NCBI RefSeq assembly: GCF_024172705.1 | Contig: NZ_CP092900.1 | Location: forward strand, 62,001 to 126,000 | Origin: Candidatus Comchoanobacter bicostacola | Lineage (GTDB): Bacteria > Pseudomonadota > Gammaproteobacteria > Comchoanobacterales > Comchoanobacteraceae | DNA length: 64,000 nt | Direction: 5' to 3' | In this document: positions 35,688 through 44,357 of the stretch, piece by piece | Layout: every line of letters starts with the position of its first letter | Numbering within the stretch: the stretch's first letter is position 1 | Translations under genes and position numbers: made by a program | The notes under the pieces: generated by a model | Seen by the model: the letters and a program-made list of their open reading frames with translations, nothing else | Databases searched by the model: none | What the model was told of the DNA's origin: nothing

Positions 35688-37082
35688 ATGCCAACAACCA
35701 AAGAAATACAAAAAGCTGAGAAAATAGAAATCCTCGAACATTTTGACACGTTTAAAATTCATGGAGCTCAGAAGTCGGTTCACCATTTAAGTTTTTTAAA
35801 GGATAGAGCCTCTCTTATTAAAAAATATTTTGGGATATTCGGTGGTACAGGTCTGAAGTTAACCTATAGCTTTGGGGAAAAAGGTGCATCAGTTGGTGAG
35901 TATTTGAGTGAAAGCGTGCTCAAAGATTGCTTAACTACGGTACTTAACTGCATGAATGCATATAATTTTGGTGGTAATGCAGCATCGCTTAGATTGGAGG
36001 GTACGCAGGAAGAGGCTTTATTGGCGTATTTGCCTACTTATGCACAACAGCCTTTTGAAGGTTCCCTTAAAAGTTTTGCAAGGCGTGGCGTTAAACTTGA
36101 TATGCCTGAGGGTAAGTTTCAGGGCGGATTTTTTCATGGGAAAAATGTTCTGGATGCTAAAGGCATTACTCCTTTTTTGGCGGCTCCAGCATCACTCATT
36201 GGCCCAATGCTTTGGGAGCAAGAGGGTAAGCCAAGCTTGCAAATAATAGCCATACATGCGCCAGATTTCCGAGATCATACAGCTGGTAACGCTAACAAAG
36301 ATGCGACAAACGATCATACTAAGGTGCAGCAAATGACGCAGATGGTAAGATATCAGTTGGCCGCAGTGATTGAAGCACATTTAGTTAAGTTAGATAAGTG
36401 TAAGGAGGCTGCTGTTAGAAATAAGCTTGTGCTTCCTATCTTAGGTTGTGGCGCATTCCTAGGAAATGAGAAGTGGTATGCACAACAGTATTACTTAGTG
36501 CTCAAGAGTTATGAGAAACCTCTTAATGATTTAAAGACAGAGGTATTTTTTCCATGGGCGCAAGGCACCAGTTTTAAAACTCATTTTGAAGCGATAGTAA
36601 AAGACGCTACTAAAATAGATAATTACTACCTTCCATATAGGGCATCAGTAGAGAAAGGAGCGGTGGATACTCATAGTGTGTCAGATGATAGTAGGAGAGC
36701 TTTAGTGGATCATTTTACAAAGTTGCTTACAGATAGGCCAGATTTGAAGTATCCATATATAGACCCTAATTGCGGTCATGCAGAAGCGCTTGACAAAATG
36801 AAGGCCAAGGTCGTAACGCCAATAAAAAAAGCAGCAAATCCTATAGCGGTAGATTCTTCACCCAGGGATAATCGTTCATGGCTTCTGAGAGTATGGCATG
36901 CAATTGTATTTGGAATTAAGCGTTTGTTTGGCGGTGGATCAGTAAAAGAGCAAACACAGCAGTGGTTGAAAGAACATCAGCCTAGACCGTCAGGATCTTT
37001 AAGTAAGCGTCAGGCTAAGCCAGTTGCTGTTTCACACAGTACATCATCCACCTCAAAAGGTCATAAGCTTGCCATCAAGTGA
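35688..37082 (+). CDS. PARG-like macrodomain protein with C-terminal IKRLFGGG module
   Basis: A 464-aa protein resembling microbial-type poly(ADP-ribose) glycohydrolase. TVLNCMNAYNFGG (GG at 95-96) and TQEE (QEE at 107-109) match the GG-x(n)-QEE catalytic signature, and VLPILGCGAFLGN (248-260) matches the GxGxFxN loop that cradles ADP-ribose. The third Gly of the usual GGG is replaced by Asn. The C-terminal part has a CGHA box and then WHAIVFGIKRLFGGG (403-417), shared with 37249 and, in shorter form, with 38741, 39793 and 41420. There is no signal peptide. Removal of ADP-ribose from host targets is a reasonable guess. Confidence 0.72.
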   Translation: MPTTKEIQKAEKIEILEHFDTFKIHGAQKSVHHLSFLKDRASLIKKYFGIFGGTGLKLTYSFGEKGASVGEYLSESVLKDCLTTVLNCMNAYNFGGNAASLRLEGTQEEALLAYLPTYAQQPFEGSLKSFARRGVKLDMPEGKFQGGFFHGKNVLDAKGITPFLAAPASLIGPMLWEQEGKPSLQIIAIHAPDFRDHTAGNANKDATNDHTKVQQMTQMVRYQLAAVIEAHLVKLDKCKEAAVRNKLVLPILGCGAFLGNEKWYAQQYYLVLKSYEKPLNDLKTEVFFPWAQGTSFKTHFEAIVKDATKIDNYYLPYRASVEKGAVDTHSVSDDSRRALVDHFTKLLTDRPDLKYPYIDPNCGHAEALDKMKAKVVTPIKKAANPIAVDSSPRDNRSWLLRVWHAIVFGIKRLFGGGSVKEQTQQWLKEHQPRPSGSLSKRQAKPVAVSHSTSSTSKGHKLAIK

Positions 37083-37133
37083 GCCAAAATCAGAGTGAAA
37101 GAGAAAGTATTGTTGAAAATAAATATAAAAAAT

Positions 37134-37159
37134 CTGACAAATATAATTTATGTTATAAT
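37134..37159 (+). promoter_or_regulatory. Promoter of the second PARG-like gene
   Basis: The box AATCTGACAA (37131-37140) recurs before 38741 and 39793. A TATAAT (37154-37159) follows after 14 bases, shorter than the 16 in its relatives. Confidence 0.4.
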
Positions 37160-37248
37160 CTAATAGATAAGATAGGGGTTGAAAGTGTCTTATTTTTATT
37201 ATGTAGTAAGTTATTTTCAAGTAAACAATATTAGTTTAGAGGAAGGTT

Positions 37249-38682
37249 ATGATAAAAGAAATACAAGATTGTACAAAGATAGAAGAAGGGTTATTTAATG
37301 TCTTTGAAGTAAGTGGAGCACAAGACACGGTTCACCATCTTGGTTTCTTAGCCGATGCTAAACGTCGAACATTATTGGAAACGAATTACCATAAGGATGC
37401 TAATGGATTAGACTCTATAAAATTTTCTTTTGGTAGAGAAAAGGCGCCTGTTACAGAATATTTAGATGATAAATGTGTGATGACAGTGATTAACTGTATG
37501 AATGCTTACCACCCTGGAGGGGCTAGGGCTCATCTGGATCCAAAGGGTGGGACTCAAGAAGAAGAGTTATACAATAAGTTAGAACTAGCTTATCTTCCAT
37601 TCCATGGGTCTGTACGGAGCTTCATGAAGCGAGGACTACCTGCATTCACCCCAGACAACAGAGTGTACATAGGTGGTTATTTCTATGGTAGAGGCGAATA
37701 TATTCACCAACATCATTCACCGTTTGTTAATGCCCCTGCATCTTTTCTTGGTCCAATGGTTTGGGCTCAAGGAAGAGGAGGCAAGGTGTTTGCTGATAGG
37801 CCTAACTTACAGGTAGTTTATATTCATGCGCCTGATTTTAGGGAGAACAATTCTCGTGGTAGGATTAATAGAGCAAATCTAGCGAGTAAACATAGTGCTA
37901 CTCATTTAGCAGAGATGACGCAGATGGTTAGATATCAGCTAGCATCAGTAATTGAGGCACATATACGTAAGTGTGGTAAAGGCGTCCGGAATAAGCTAGT
38001 GATGCCTATTTTAGGTTGTGGCGCATTTCAAGGGAACAGCGCATGGTACGCACAGCAGTATGCAGTAGTACTCAACCATTATTCTAAATCCTTAACGGAT
38101 CTTGGTACAGAGGTGTTTTTCCCATGGACTATAAGGACAGACGGTAGCGCTGGAATTTTTAAAAAACATTTTGAGAAGCTTGTACGCGGTGAATCTTTAG
38201 GGTCACAATACCCATTTTACCAAAAATCAATGCCTGTAGTACCTGGGTTAGACCCTAGTTATATTGCACCTCAGGGGGCTATTTTAGCAGATTATTTTGC
38301 TGATACACTAGACGCTAAAGGTTTTAGATATCCAGTATTAGATACCGAGTGCGGTCATGCAAATGAGCTATATAAACAACAGAGAGCGGCAGGTGTAGTG
38401 GGTGAATTAAGGGATAATCACATTGATTATGGAGCTACAAGTAAGCCAGACTCAAAAATAGTAGATGATCGTTCATGGCTTTTGCGATTATGGCATGCAA
38501 TTAAGTTTTTCATTAAGAGCTTATTCGGTGGTGGGTCTATGAGTTCACAAACGAGAGCATGGTTAAGTAAGCATAAAAAATCAGGTAGTTTAGGTTCGGG
38601 CTCAGCAGTTGCTGCGTCTTATAAGGTAGAGGGGAAGGATTCTGATTACTCAGGTACTCCTAAGCCGGGCGTAAAACGGTAA
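37249..38682 (+). CDS. PARG-like macrodomain protein, paralogue of 35688
   Basis: This 477-aa paralogue has the same layout: TVINCMNAYHPGG (PGG at 89-91), TQEEELY (QEE at 103-105), and VMPILGCGAFQGN (251-263), as in microbial PARG. The PGG is closer to the standard PGGG. C-terminal CGHA (368-371) is followed by WHAIKFFIKSLFGGG (415-429). GAGGAAGG precedes the ATG. It has its own promoter. Tandem position and shared domains imply duplication. Confidence 0.72.
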   Translation: MIKEIQDCTKIEEGLFNVFEVSGAQDTVHHLGFLADAKRRTLLETNYHKDANGLDSIKFSFGREKAPVTEYLDDKCVMTVINCMNAYHPGGARAHLDPKGGTQEEELYNKLELAYLPFHGSVRSFMKRGLPAFTPDNRVYIGGYFYGRGEYIHQHHSPFVNAPASFLGPMVWAQGRGGKVFADRPNLQVVYIHAPDFRENNSRGRINRANLASKHSATHLAEMTQMVRYQLASVIEAHIRKCGKGVRNKLVMPILGCGAFQGNSAWYAQQYAVVLNHYSKSLTDLGTEVFFPWTIRTDGSAGIFKKHFEKLVRGESLGSQYPFYQKSMPVVPGLDPSYIAPQGAILADYFADTLDAKGFRYPVLDTECGHANELYKQQRAAGVVGELRDNHIDYGATSKPDSKIVDDRSWLLRLWHAIKFFIKSLFGGGSMSSQTRAWLSKHKKSGSLGSGSAVAASYKVEGKDSDYSGTPKPGVKR

Positions 38683-38683
38683 T

Positions 38684-38711
38684 CTGACAAATAGAATTTT
38701 TTTGATATAAC
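38684..38711 (+). promoter_or_regulatory. Promoter CTGACA-N16-TATAAC of the gene at 38741
   Basis: CTGACA (38684-38689) and TATAAC (38706-38711), 16 bases apart. It starts immediately after the stop of the preceding gene, so 38741 has its own promoter. Confidence 0.65.
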
Positions 38712-38740
38712 CAGCTAAACATAAATTTGAAAGGTATAAA

Positions 38741-39541
38741 ATGAAAGAAATTGGTAGATATAAAATGAAAGTCTCACTATACAGAGAGTTTTGCGATTTA
38801 AATGGAAAGGGTCGTGAAAAATTGCATGGTGACGACCTACTTCAAGCTTTAAAGGGTAGGGTATATTCTGACAATAGGAATAAAAGCCCTTATCTGATGT
38901 TATTAATCCGGTACTATTTTGATGTTGAGCAGAAAACATATGAAGTGTTTAGCAAAGATGATATAGCAATAGGCAGTGACGATCAGTATATAGAAAGCAT
39001 TTTACTGGGATTAAGTTCTATACCTGGTCAGTATTTAGCAAAGCGTGACGTTGATAAAGCTTTAACTTATATCTATGAGAAATATCCGATCTTTGCGCCT
39101 TATGTTACTGATGTTTATCAAAACAAAATATGGGGGGATCATCTATTTATTGAGATGTATCAAAAAGAAGCAATTGAACTGAATAAGCCCTATATAGTAA
39201 GGTTGAAAGATGGATTGTATCATTTTGGAACTTACCAGGAGCATCTGTTAGAAACAGGGTATTCATGTCCGGCTGGGCGTGATCCTAAAAACGTTTTTAA
39301 AGATCTACTTACTCAAAGACCTTGGTATGTAGTACTTTACCATAAAATAGTGTTCGGTATTAAATCACTTTTCTCAAGTATGTCCTTGAAGAAGCTAGAA
39401 ACAGAATGGGCGCGGTCTAAATGTAAACGTTATATGAAAAGTGGCGCGTTTGTTACAAGGTATCCAAGTGCTTCTGTTCCCAGTAATCTGAAAGCCACCG
39501 AGTATCCCAGTACAATTAAAAACCCTGGCAAGTCTAATTAA
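38741..39541 (+). CDS. Accessory protein with C-terminal IKSLF module
   Basis: A 266-aa soluble protein of no known family. The C-terminal segment WYVVLYHKIVFGIKSLF (195-211), followed about 12 residues later by EW, aligns with the end of the two PARG-like proteins and of 39793 and 41420. The first ~190 residues are helical and Tyr/Lys/Asp-rich with no catalytic motif that I can recognise. AAAGGT precedes the ATG. Confidence 0.65.
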   Translation: MKEIGRYKMKVSLYREFCDLNGKGREKLHGDDLLQALKGRVYSDNRNKSPYLMLLIRYYFDVEQKTYEVFSKDDIAIGSDDQYIESILLGLSSIPGQYLAKRDVDKALTYIYEKYPIFAPYVTDVYQNKIWGDHLFIEMYQKEAIELNKPYIVRLKDGLYHFGTYQEHLLETGYSCPAGRDPKNVFKDLLTQRPWYVVLYHKIVFGIKSLFSSMSLKKLETEWARSKCKRYMKSGAFVTRYPSASVPSNLKATEYPSTIKNPGKSN

Positions 39542-39735
39542 TGACAGTCAATGTTGGGCTTATTTTTCATTTTGAATAGCTAATTTTGATCTCATATCTA
39601 GCGATTCTGCGTCTCAATAATACAAGTATATTTCAGTATAATATGAGAGCATAGACTGCTTCAGAGTTTCTATAATCCACTTATTTAATTGATTTTTGTC
39701 TCTTTTTTGGGGTATTTTTTAAAAGATAAAAAAAT

Positions 39736-39763
39736 CTGACAATTGTTATTGTTGCATTACAAA
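39736..39763 (+). promoter_or_regulatory. Promoter CTGACA-N16-TACAAA of the gene at 39793
   Basis: The box AATCTGACAA occurs again (CTGACA at 39736-39741), with a weak -10, TACAAA (39758-39763), at the same 16-base spacing. Confidence 0.5.
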
Positions 39764-39792
39764 TAAAGCAAGTTAGAAAAAGGTAATTTATT

Positions 39793-40566
39793 ATGACAAA
39801 TGAAGAAATTTTACAAAAGCTAAAAATAGAAGCAGAATTGGAGACTAAAGACCATGTAGTCCATTTAAAAGACGGAAGGCTTGCATTAGGGTGCCCAAAT
39901 TTATTTGTAGTGCTCAGATATCGGTATCAAAAGGATAAGAGTTATGTAGATTCATCGGAATTTGCTGATGCTATTGCAGAGAGTGAGACCGGGCTTGGTA
40001 ATAGAAGCGATCACAAAATCTTAGAATCGACCTTAGAGATGTTGATCGAAAGTATCAAGACTGGTTTGAGCCTGAAGCGTATAGATGAAGCGACTATTGG
40101 TAAGATTTATGATAGTGAAGATTTTATGAAGGAACTGAATAATGACCTTTATGATAAGTCAAGAATAACTATTGACCGAGGAGTGAAGGTAGAAAATCCA
40201 TCTGAGAAAGCTGCTGCAGAGGAGAAGGCTGATAGCAAATTATTGAGGGAGGCTTCTGAGAAGGAGCAACAAGCAATAAGAGAGGGAAGTAAAGTCATTA
40301 TCCCTGATAGAGGTACTGATTTTTATGAAATGATATCTAAAAGAATGCCGTTCCTTACTAAAGTAATCCATTTTATTAAATCACTGTTTACAAAAGAGAC
40401 AATGAAGGATTTAGAAGAGCATTGGGTTAATGGATATGTTCATGCCAATCAACTAACCAAGGATGCGCTGAAAGATCAGCTGAAGGATAGCGGAAAGGGT
40501 GCCTCTTCAATAGGAGCAGAAGTAAAGGAAAGTCTAGAAGAAAAGGAAAGTCCAAAGGGTCCATGA
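39793..40566 (+). CDS. Accessory protein with C-terminal IKSLF module (paralogue of 41420)
   Basis: A 257-aa protein of no recognised family. Residues ~24-140 align well with the gene at 41420 (shared NLFVVLRY, a GLGNRSDHK-like box, an SEDFMKELNNDLYD-like box, NPSEKA). A charged linker leads to PFLTKVIHFIKSLFTKET (residues 186-203) and then a W after about 9 residues. The C-terminus is Lys/Glu-rich. AAAGG stands 9 bases before the ATG. Confidence 0.65.
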   Translation: MTNEEILQKLKIEAELETKDHVVHLKDGRLALGCPNLFVVLRYRYQKDKSYVDSSEFADAIAESETGLGNRSDHKILESTLEMLIESIKTGLSLKRIDEATIGKIYDSEDFMKELNNDLYDKSRITIDRGVKVENPSEKAAAEEKADSKLLREASEKEQQAIREGSKVIIPDRGTDFYEMISKRMPFLTKVIHFIKSLFTKETMKDLEEHWVNGYVHANQLTKDALKDQLKDSGKGASSIGAEVKESLEEKESPKGP

Positions 40567-40590
40567 GCCTAGTCGTTTATGATAACTAAA

Positions 40591-40618
40591 GAGTCAGCAA
40601 CTTTGCTGGCTCTTTTTT
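40591..40618 (+). terminator. Intrinsic terminator after the gene at 39793
   Basis: A stem of GAGTCAGCA (40591-40599) and TGCTGGCTC (40604-40612), with one G-T pair, is followed by six T (40613-40618). It also lies at the end of the facing gene at 40617. Confidence 0.8.
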
Positions 40619-41171
40619 ATCGGGTCTTTTTTAGATTCTCAATGATGGTATCTATATCTTCGGGTTCTTCTTCCTCATAGTAGCTAAACTGGCAGTCACA
40701 GGTATTATTAGTACTGGTCAAACAATTAATCAAGCTAGATCTTGGATTGTTTTCCCATTTTGGGTAATCAGGGCGCTGGACCAGCTTTTGACCAACCAGT
40801 TCTATGGGGAAATCACTAGGATTATCACTCTCATAAACACAAATTACATTACCAACCCCAACCCCTTTCCATTGTGCACCTAAGAATCGACTGATCGTAT
40901 CTGTAAATGAATTTTGGAAGCTTTTCCATGTCTTTCCAGACTCCCACCTCAGTCCTACTTTCTTTAGCTCAGTAGGCTTAGGGCAAGTGTATCGGTTTTG
41001 ATTATACTGCTCATACTTTGATAAGCACTCTGGCGTAGGGCCACTAAAGGGTTCAATTTTTTCAGGCGCTCTAGCTCTGGGCTTGGGCGTATCTGAAGAA
41101 AAGAAATTCCAAGCGTGGGTGGTGCTAACTAGCAATACCATGGAAATTTTAAGCATTTGGTTGAAAAACAT
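40617..41171 (-). CDS. Secreted Cys-containing hypothetical protein
   Basis: A 184-aa protein with a signal peptide (LKISMVLLVSTTHA, cleavage near residue 20). The mature part has six cysteines and a GAQWKGVGVGNVICVYES box (98-115), followed by FPIELVG and a Cys-rich end (NTCDCQF). This pattern reminds me of a family of periplasmic proteins of Legionella and Coxiella linked to their Dot/Icm system (EirA-like); I recall it only loosely. The acidic C-terminus is unusual. Confidence 0.55.
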   Translation of the reverse strand: MFFNQMLKISMVLLVSTTHAWNFFSSDTPKPRARAPEKIEPFSGPTPECLSKYEQYNQNRYTCPKPTELKKVGLRWESGKTWKSFQNSFTDTISRFLGAQWKGVGVGNVICVYESDNPSDFPIELVGQKLVQRPDYPKWENNPRSSLINCLTSTNNTCDCQFSYYEEEEPEDIDTIIENLKKTR

Positions 41172-41419
41172 AGGGCGCTCCTTCTATGAAATAAATTATA
41201 GGCAATATTTTTTTAAATGGGTAGTTTAATTTATGAAAATAAAATTTACCTATAACTTGTAAGTGCGTAATTACAGCTATGTTAGTTATTATTAGCTTAA
41301 GAATTTATTAATGCTATAGTTCTTAATATCTACAGATTTATATATAGTTTTTTTGACATAAGTTGCTCAGGTAATTGACATTTATCTTTAATTAGTTATA
41401 TTTAGAACAAATAATTAAT

Positions 41420-42151
41420 ATGAGAAAAATAATGTTAGATGCCTTAAAAAATGAAATTAGTTTTTTTTCTTCAGAAGATGCGTTGATGGGCTTAAAGGAT
41501 AAAGGCTTGGCACTCTCTGCCCTAAATTTATTTGTTGTGCTGAGATACCAATATGAACAGTCTAAAAGTAGTAAAGTTTCATCGACAGGTAGTGATGTTT
41601 TTTCAGAATTTGATTTGATGCTAGGTAGTAGAAAGGATCATATGATTTCTGAGAACACTCTAGAATGTATGATTGTAGGTATTAAAACTGATTTAGTAAT
41701 GAGCAGAATCACAGAACAAGATATGGTTAAAATATATGGCAATAAGGATTTCATGATCGCATTGAATAATGATATCCACGATCGTCACGGTGTAACTATT
41801 GTGCAAGGAAAGAATACAAACAATCCTTCTGAGAAAGCTAAGTTGGAGAAAGCTAAACAAGTAAAAAAAGAGCAGCTGCGTAAGAAATCTATGAGGACAA
41901 AACCATTAGGTGTGATTAAACAAGGAACGATTTTTTATAAAATAATCTTCAAACAAATGTCGTTTTTTATTAAAGTATGTCATTTTATTAAATCACTCTT
42001 CACTGCAAAGACAGTGCGTGCTTTGAACGAAGCCTGGGTTAATCGATATGTTAAAAGTAAAAATATTACCAGAGGGCAATTAGATGATATGGCTCAAGAA
42101 TTTAAGGGAAACAATGTATGTAATACAAAAGTAGAGGCTAAGATGACCTAA
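41420..42151 (+). CDS. Accessory protein with C-terminal IKSLF module
   Basis: This 243-aa protein is a clear paralogue of 39793: LNLFVVLRYQY, the SRKDHMISENTLECMI box, KDFMIALNNDIHDRHG and NPSEKAKLEKA align in order. It ends with SFFIKVCHFIKSLFTAKTV (181-199) and EAWVNRYVKSK. The two genes are separated by the secreted protein at 40617 on the other strand. A TTGACA with TATATT lies upstream (about 41379-41407). No enzyme function can be assigned. Confidence 0.65.
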   Translation: MRKIMLDALKNEISFFSSEDALMGLKDKGLALSALNLFVVLRYQYEQSKSSKVSSTGSDVFSEFDLMLGSRKDHMISENTLECMIVGIKTDLVMSRITEQDMVKIYGNKDFMIALNNDIHDRHGVTIVQGKNTNNPSEKAKLEKAKQVKKEQLRKKSMRTKPLGVIKQGTIFYKIIFKQMSFFIKVCHFIKSLFTAKTVRALNEAWVNRYVKSKNITRGQLDDMAQEFKGNNVCNTKVEAKMT

Positions 42152-42176
42152 ATCATATTGGTATTTGATAATCAAG

Positions 42177-42205
42177 GAGCCAGTATTTATACTGGCTCTT
42201 TTTTT
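42177..42205 (+). terminator. Intrinsic terminator after the gene at 41420
   Basis: A perfect 9-base stem, GAGCCAGTA (42177-42185) and TACTGGCTC (42190-42198), with a TTTA loop, is followed by seven T. Confidence 0.85.
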
Positions 42206-42237
42206 ACTGTTTTTTTTACTCTTAGGGATCAATCAAT

Positions 42238-42759
42238 CTATAAAAATAAGTACTTACATACAACAATTGCAGAGATAATGCCGGCTAGGTCTGCCAATAG
42301 GCCAATAGCTACAGAGTATCGGTAGTGTTTGACACCCACTGCGCCAAAATAAACAGAAACTACATAGAAGGTGGTCTCAGTAGAACCAAGAATTGTAGCA
42401 GCTGTAATGGCTTCGATGGAGTCAGGACCAAAGTATTGAATAGTTTCAGCTAACAATGCGATAGAGCCAGACCCAGATAATGGACGCATAATAATAAGCG
42501 GTACAATAGCTGCTGGAATATTAAATAAGCTTAAGAAGGGGTCAAGTTGAATTTCTAAGAAGTCAAAGAAGCCTGATGCACGTAACATACCTATGGCAAC
42601 ATACATGCCAACAATAGTAGGAATAATATTAACAACGACTTGGAAGCTGTTGCGCCCCCCATTTAAGAAACTATTATAAATATCAAGCCGGTTACTTAAA
42701 CCATGTAGCGGTATGAATAAAATGATTGATGCGAAGATAAGCGATGAAAAAGCTATCAT
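42238..42759 (-). CDS. Nucleoside-recognition/spore maturation protein SpmB-like
   Basis: A 173-aa membrane protein of the Gate/SpmB type, with about five hydrophobic segments and the conserved PLIIMRPLSGSGSIALLAE and TAATILGSTETTFYVVSVYF. In non-sporulating bacteria the pair SpmA-SpmB has an unknown membrane role. Start overlaps the SpmA-like gene by 4 bases. Confidence 0.82.
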   Translation of the reverse strand: MIAFSSLIFASIILFIPLHGLSNRLDIYNSFLNGGRNSFQVVVNIIPTIVGMYVAIGMLRASGFFDFLEIQLDPFLSLFNIPAAIVPLIIMRPLSGSGSIALLAETIQYFGPDSIEAITAATILGSTETTFYVVSVYFGAVGVKHYRYSVAIGLLADLAGIISAIVVCKYLFL

Positions 42760-43352
42760 AAGGGGGCCTTGGTAATAGGGTAAAGTTTAGCAAGCGTAAG
42801 GGCAAGCGTTACAGCAACAATGGTTGATGCGGAGGTCGCAATAAGAGAGGTAGAGATAATAATGCTTGGGTTGGCAGATCCTGCTGCAGCTAGAAGACCT
42901 AATGCTGTAGAGGGTATTAATTGTACTGATGAGGTGTTTATTGCTAGCAGAGTACACATAGCATTGGTTGCTACCCCTGGATATGGATTAAGTGTTTCAA
43001 GCTGCTCCATAGCTTTAATGCCTATAGGTGTAGCAGCATTGCCAATGCCCAGCATATTGGCACATATATTCATAGAGATGGTGCCTAATGCAGCGTGATT
43101 CTTGGGTATATCTGGAAATAGTTTGCTAAGAACAGGTGCTGAGTATTCTGCAAGTTTGTTCACAAGGCCAGAGTCTTGCGCAATTTGAGTGATCCCTAGC
43201 CAAAAGCTCATAATGCCACCTAGACTAAGAGCAATTTCAAAGGCTCTAGAAGCAGAGGTTGCAATTTCATTTAATACAAGGTCAAGAGTGCCGTTATAAG
43301 CACCAAAGGTAATGGAGGTGGCAATCATTGTGAACCAAATAATACTAAGCAT
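42756..43352 (-). CDS. Nucleoside-recognition/spore maturation protein SpmA-like
   Basis: A 198-aa membrane protein with SpmA features: GGIMSFWLGITQIAQDSGLV, NHAALGTISMNICANMLGIG, then NAATPIGIKAMEQL and LLAINTSSVQLIP. It is the first gene of the pair; the overlapping start codons imply coupled translation and a complex in the inner membrane. Confidence 0.85.
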   Translation of the reverse strand: MLSIIWFTMIATSITFGAYNGTLDLVLNEIATSASRAFEIALSLGGIMSFWLGITQIAQDSGLVNKLAEYSAPVLSKLFPDIPKNHAALGTISMNICANMLGIGNAATPIGIKAMEQLETLNPYPGVATNAMCTLLAINTSSVQLIPSTALGLLAAAGSANPSIIISTSLIATSASTIVAVTLALTLAKLYPITKAPL

Positions 43353-43370
43353 AATTTTTTGAACTCGAGT

Positions 43371-44357
43371 TTAAAAGAATTTTTTGGGTATGGTAGCATT
43401 CCCGTTGTTTGGTAATTTTGCATCTAATGGATCGATGGGCTTGTCATTGATGCGTAGCTCAAAGTGTAGGTGTGGACCGGTAGACCGACCCGTAGACCCG
43501 ACGTATCCAATCGTTTCAAATGCACGTACCTTTTGCCCAACTTGAATGTTTTGATAAAACTTATTTAAATGCGCATAATAAGTTTCAATGCCGGATTGGT
43601 GTTTAATAATTAACATGTTCCCATATCCCGTATCTGTACTTTTATGCACTACTTCTCCATCAAGTGCTGACCACACAGGTGTATTGATAGGGGCAGCGAG
43701 ATCAATGCCATGATGAGGTTTAACCTCATGTGTGATCGGGTGTTTTCGGTTTAAGTCAAAAGGGGAGGAAATACGTTTGTAGTTAGTCGGTAGGCGCGAT
43801 ATTAACTGACGAGCATGCTTTTCACTGTCAATTTGGTAGTGGCCATCTTTGATAAACGCAAACTCAGTGTTGTTGCGGTGATAAGCTTTGATAGCTGTTA
43901 TTTTTTGGTTATCAAGGAGTACGTCTGCTATGCCTTCAAATTTAGGGAATATTGTTTTTAGCATGCGTTGGTAAATTGCTAGCTCAGAAGATATAGCATA
44001 CTTTTGTTGGCTTGATATTTGCTGTGTTCTGAGATGAGGTTGTGCATGGTCAGTATTGATCTGATAGCCGGATGCCAGCTTATTAACAGTTATTTTTTTA
44101 TCGGGTTTGTGGATGGAGCAGGTTAGCAGGGTCGCATTTTGATCATTAATAATTAAGGTAATCTCATCCCCGGGTTTGATTGAATTAAACTCAGGATATT
44201 GCTTTTGGTTTAGGGTGTAGATTGACTCGTTAGCAACGCTCTGCTTTCTAAAGATTTGATTGATGGTATCGCCAGGTTGAACCAGTGTATCAACACGTTT
44301 GACACCTGCACTAGACAGGTGGCTTAACATTAATAAACTAATTAAAACATATTTCAT
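43371..44357 (-). CDS. M23-family murein endopeptidase (MepM-like)
   Basis: A 328-aa exported zinc peptidase cleaving peptidoglycan cross-links. A signal peptide ends near SSAG; a LysM-like/opacity-associated domain follows (residues ~20-80, VQPGDTINQIFRKQ). The catalytic LytM domain has HHGIDLAAP, ETYYAHLN and GPHLHFELR, covering all four metal ligands. It overlaps sodB by four bases. It shows that peptidoglycan is made and remodelled. Confidence 0.9.
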   Translation of the reverse strand: MKYVLISLLMLSHLSSAGVKRVDTLVQPGDTINQIFRKQSVANESIYTLNQKQYPEFNSIKPGDEITLIINDQNATLLTCSIHKPDKKITVNKLASGYQINTDHAQPHLRTQQISSQQKYAISSELAIYQRMLKTIFPKFEGIADVLLDNQKITAIKAYHRNNTEFAFIKDGHYQIDSEKHARQLISRLPTNYKRISSPFDLNRKHPITHEVKPHHGIDLAAPINTPVWSALDGEVVHKSTDTGYGNMLIIKHQSGIETYYAHLNKFYQNIQVGQKVRAFETIGYVGSTGRSTGPHLHFELRINDKPIDPLDAKLPNNGNATIPKKFF

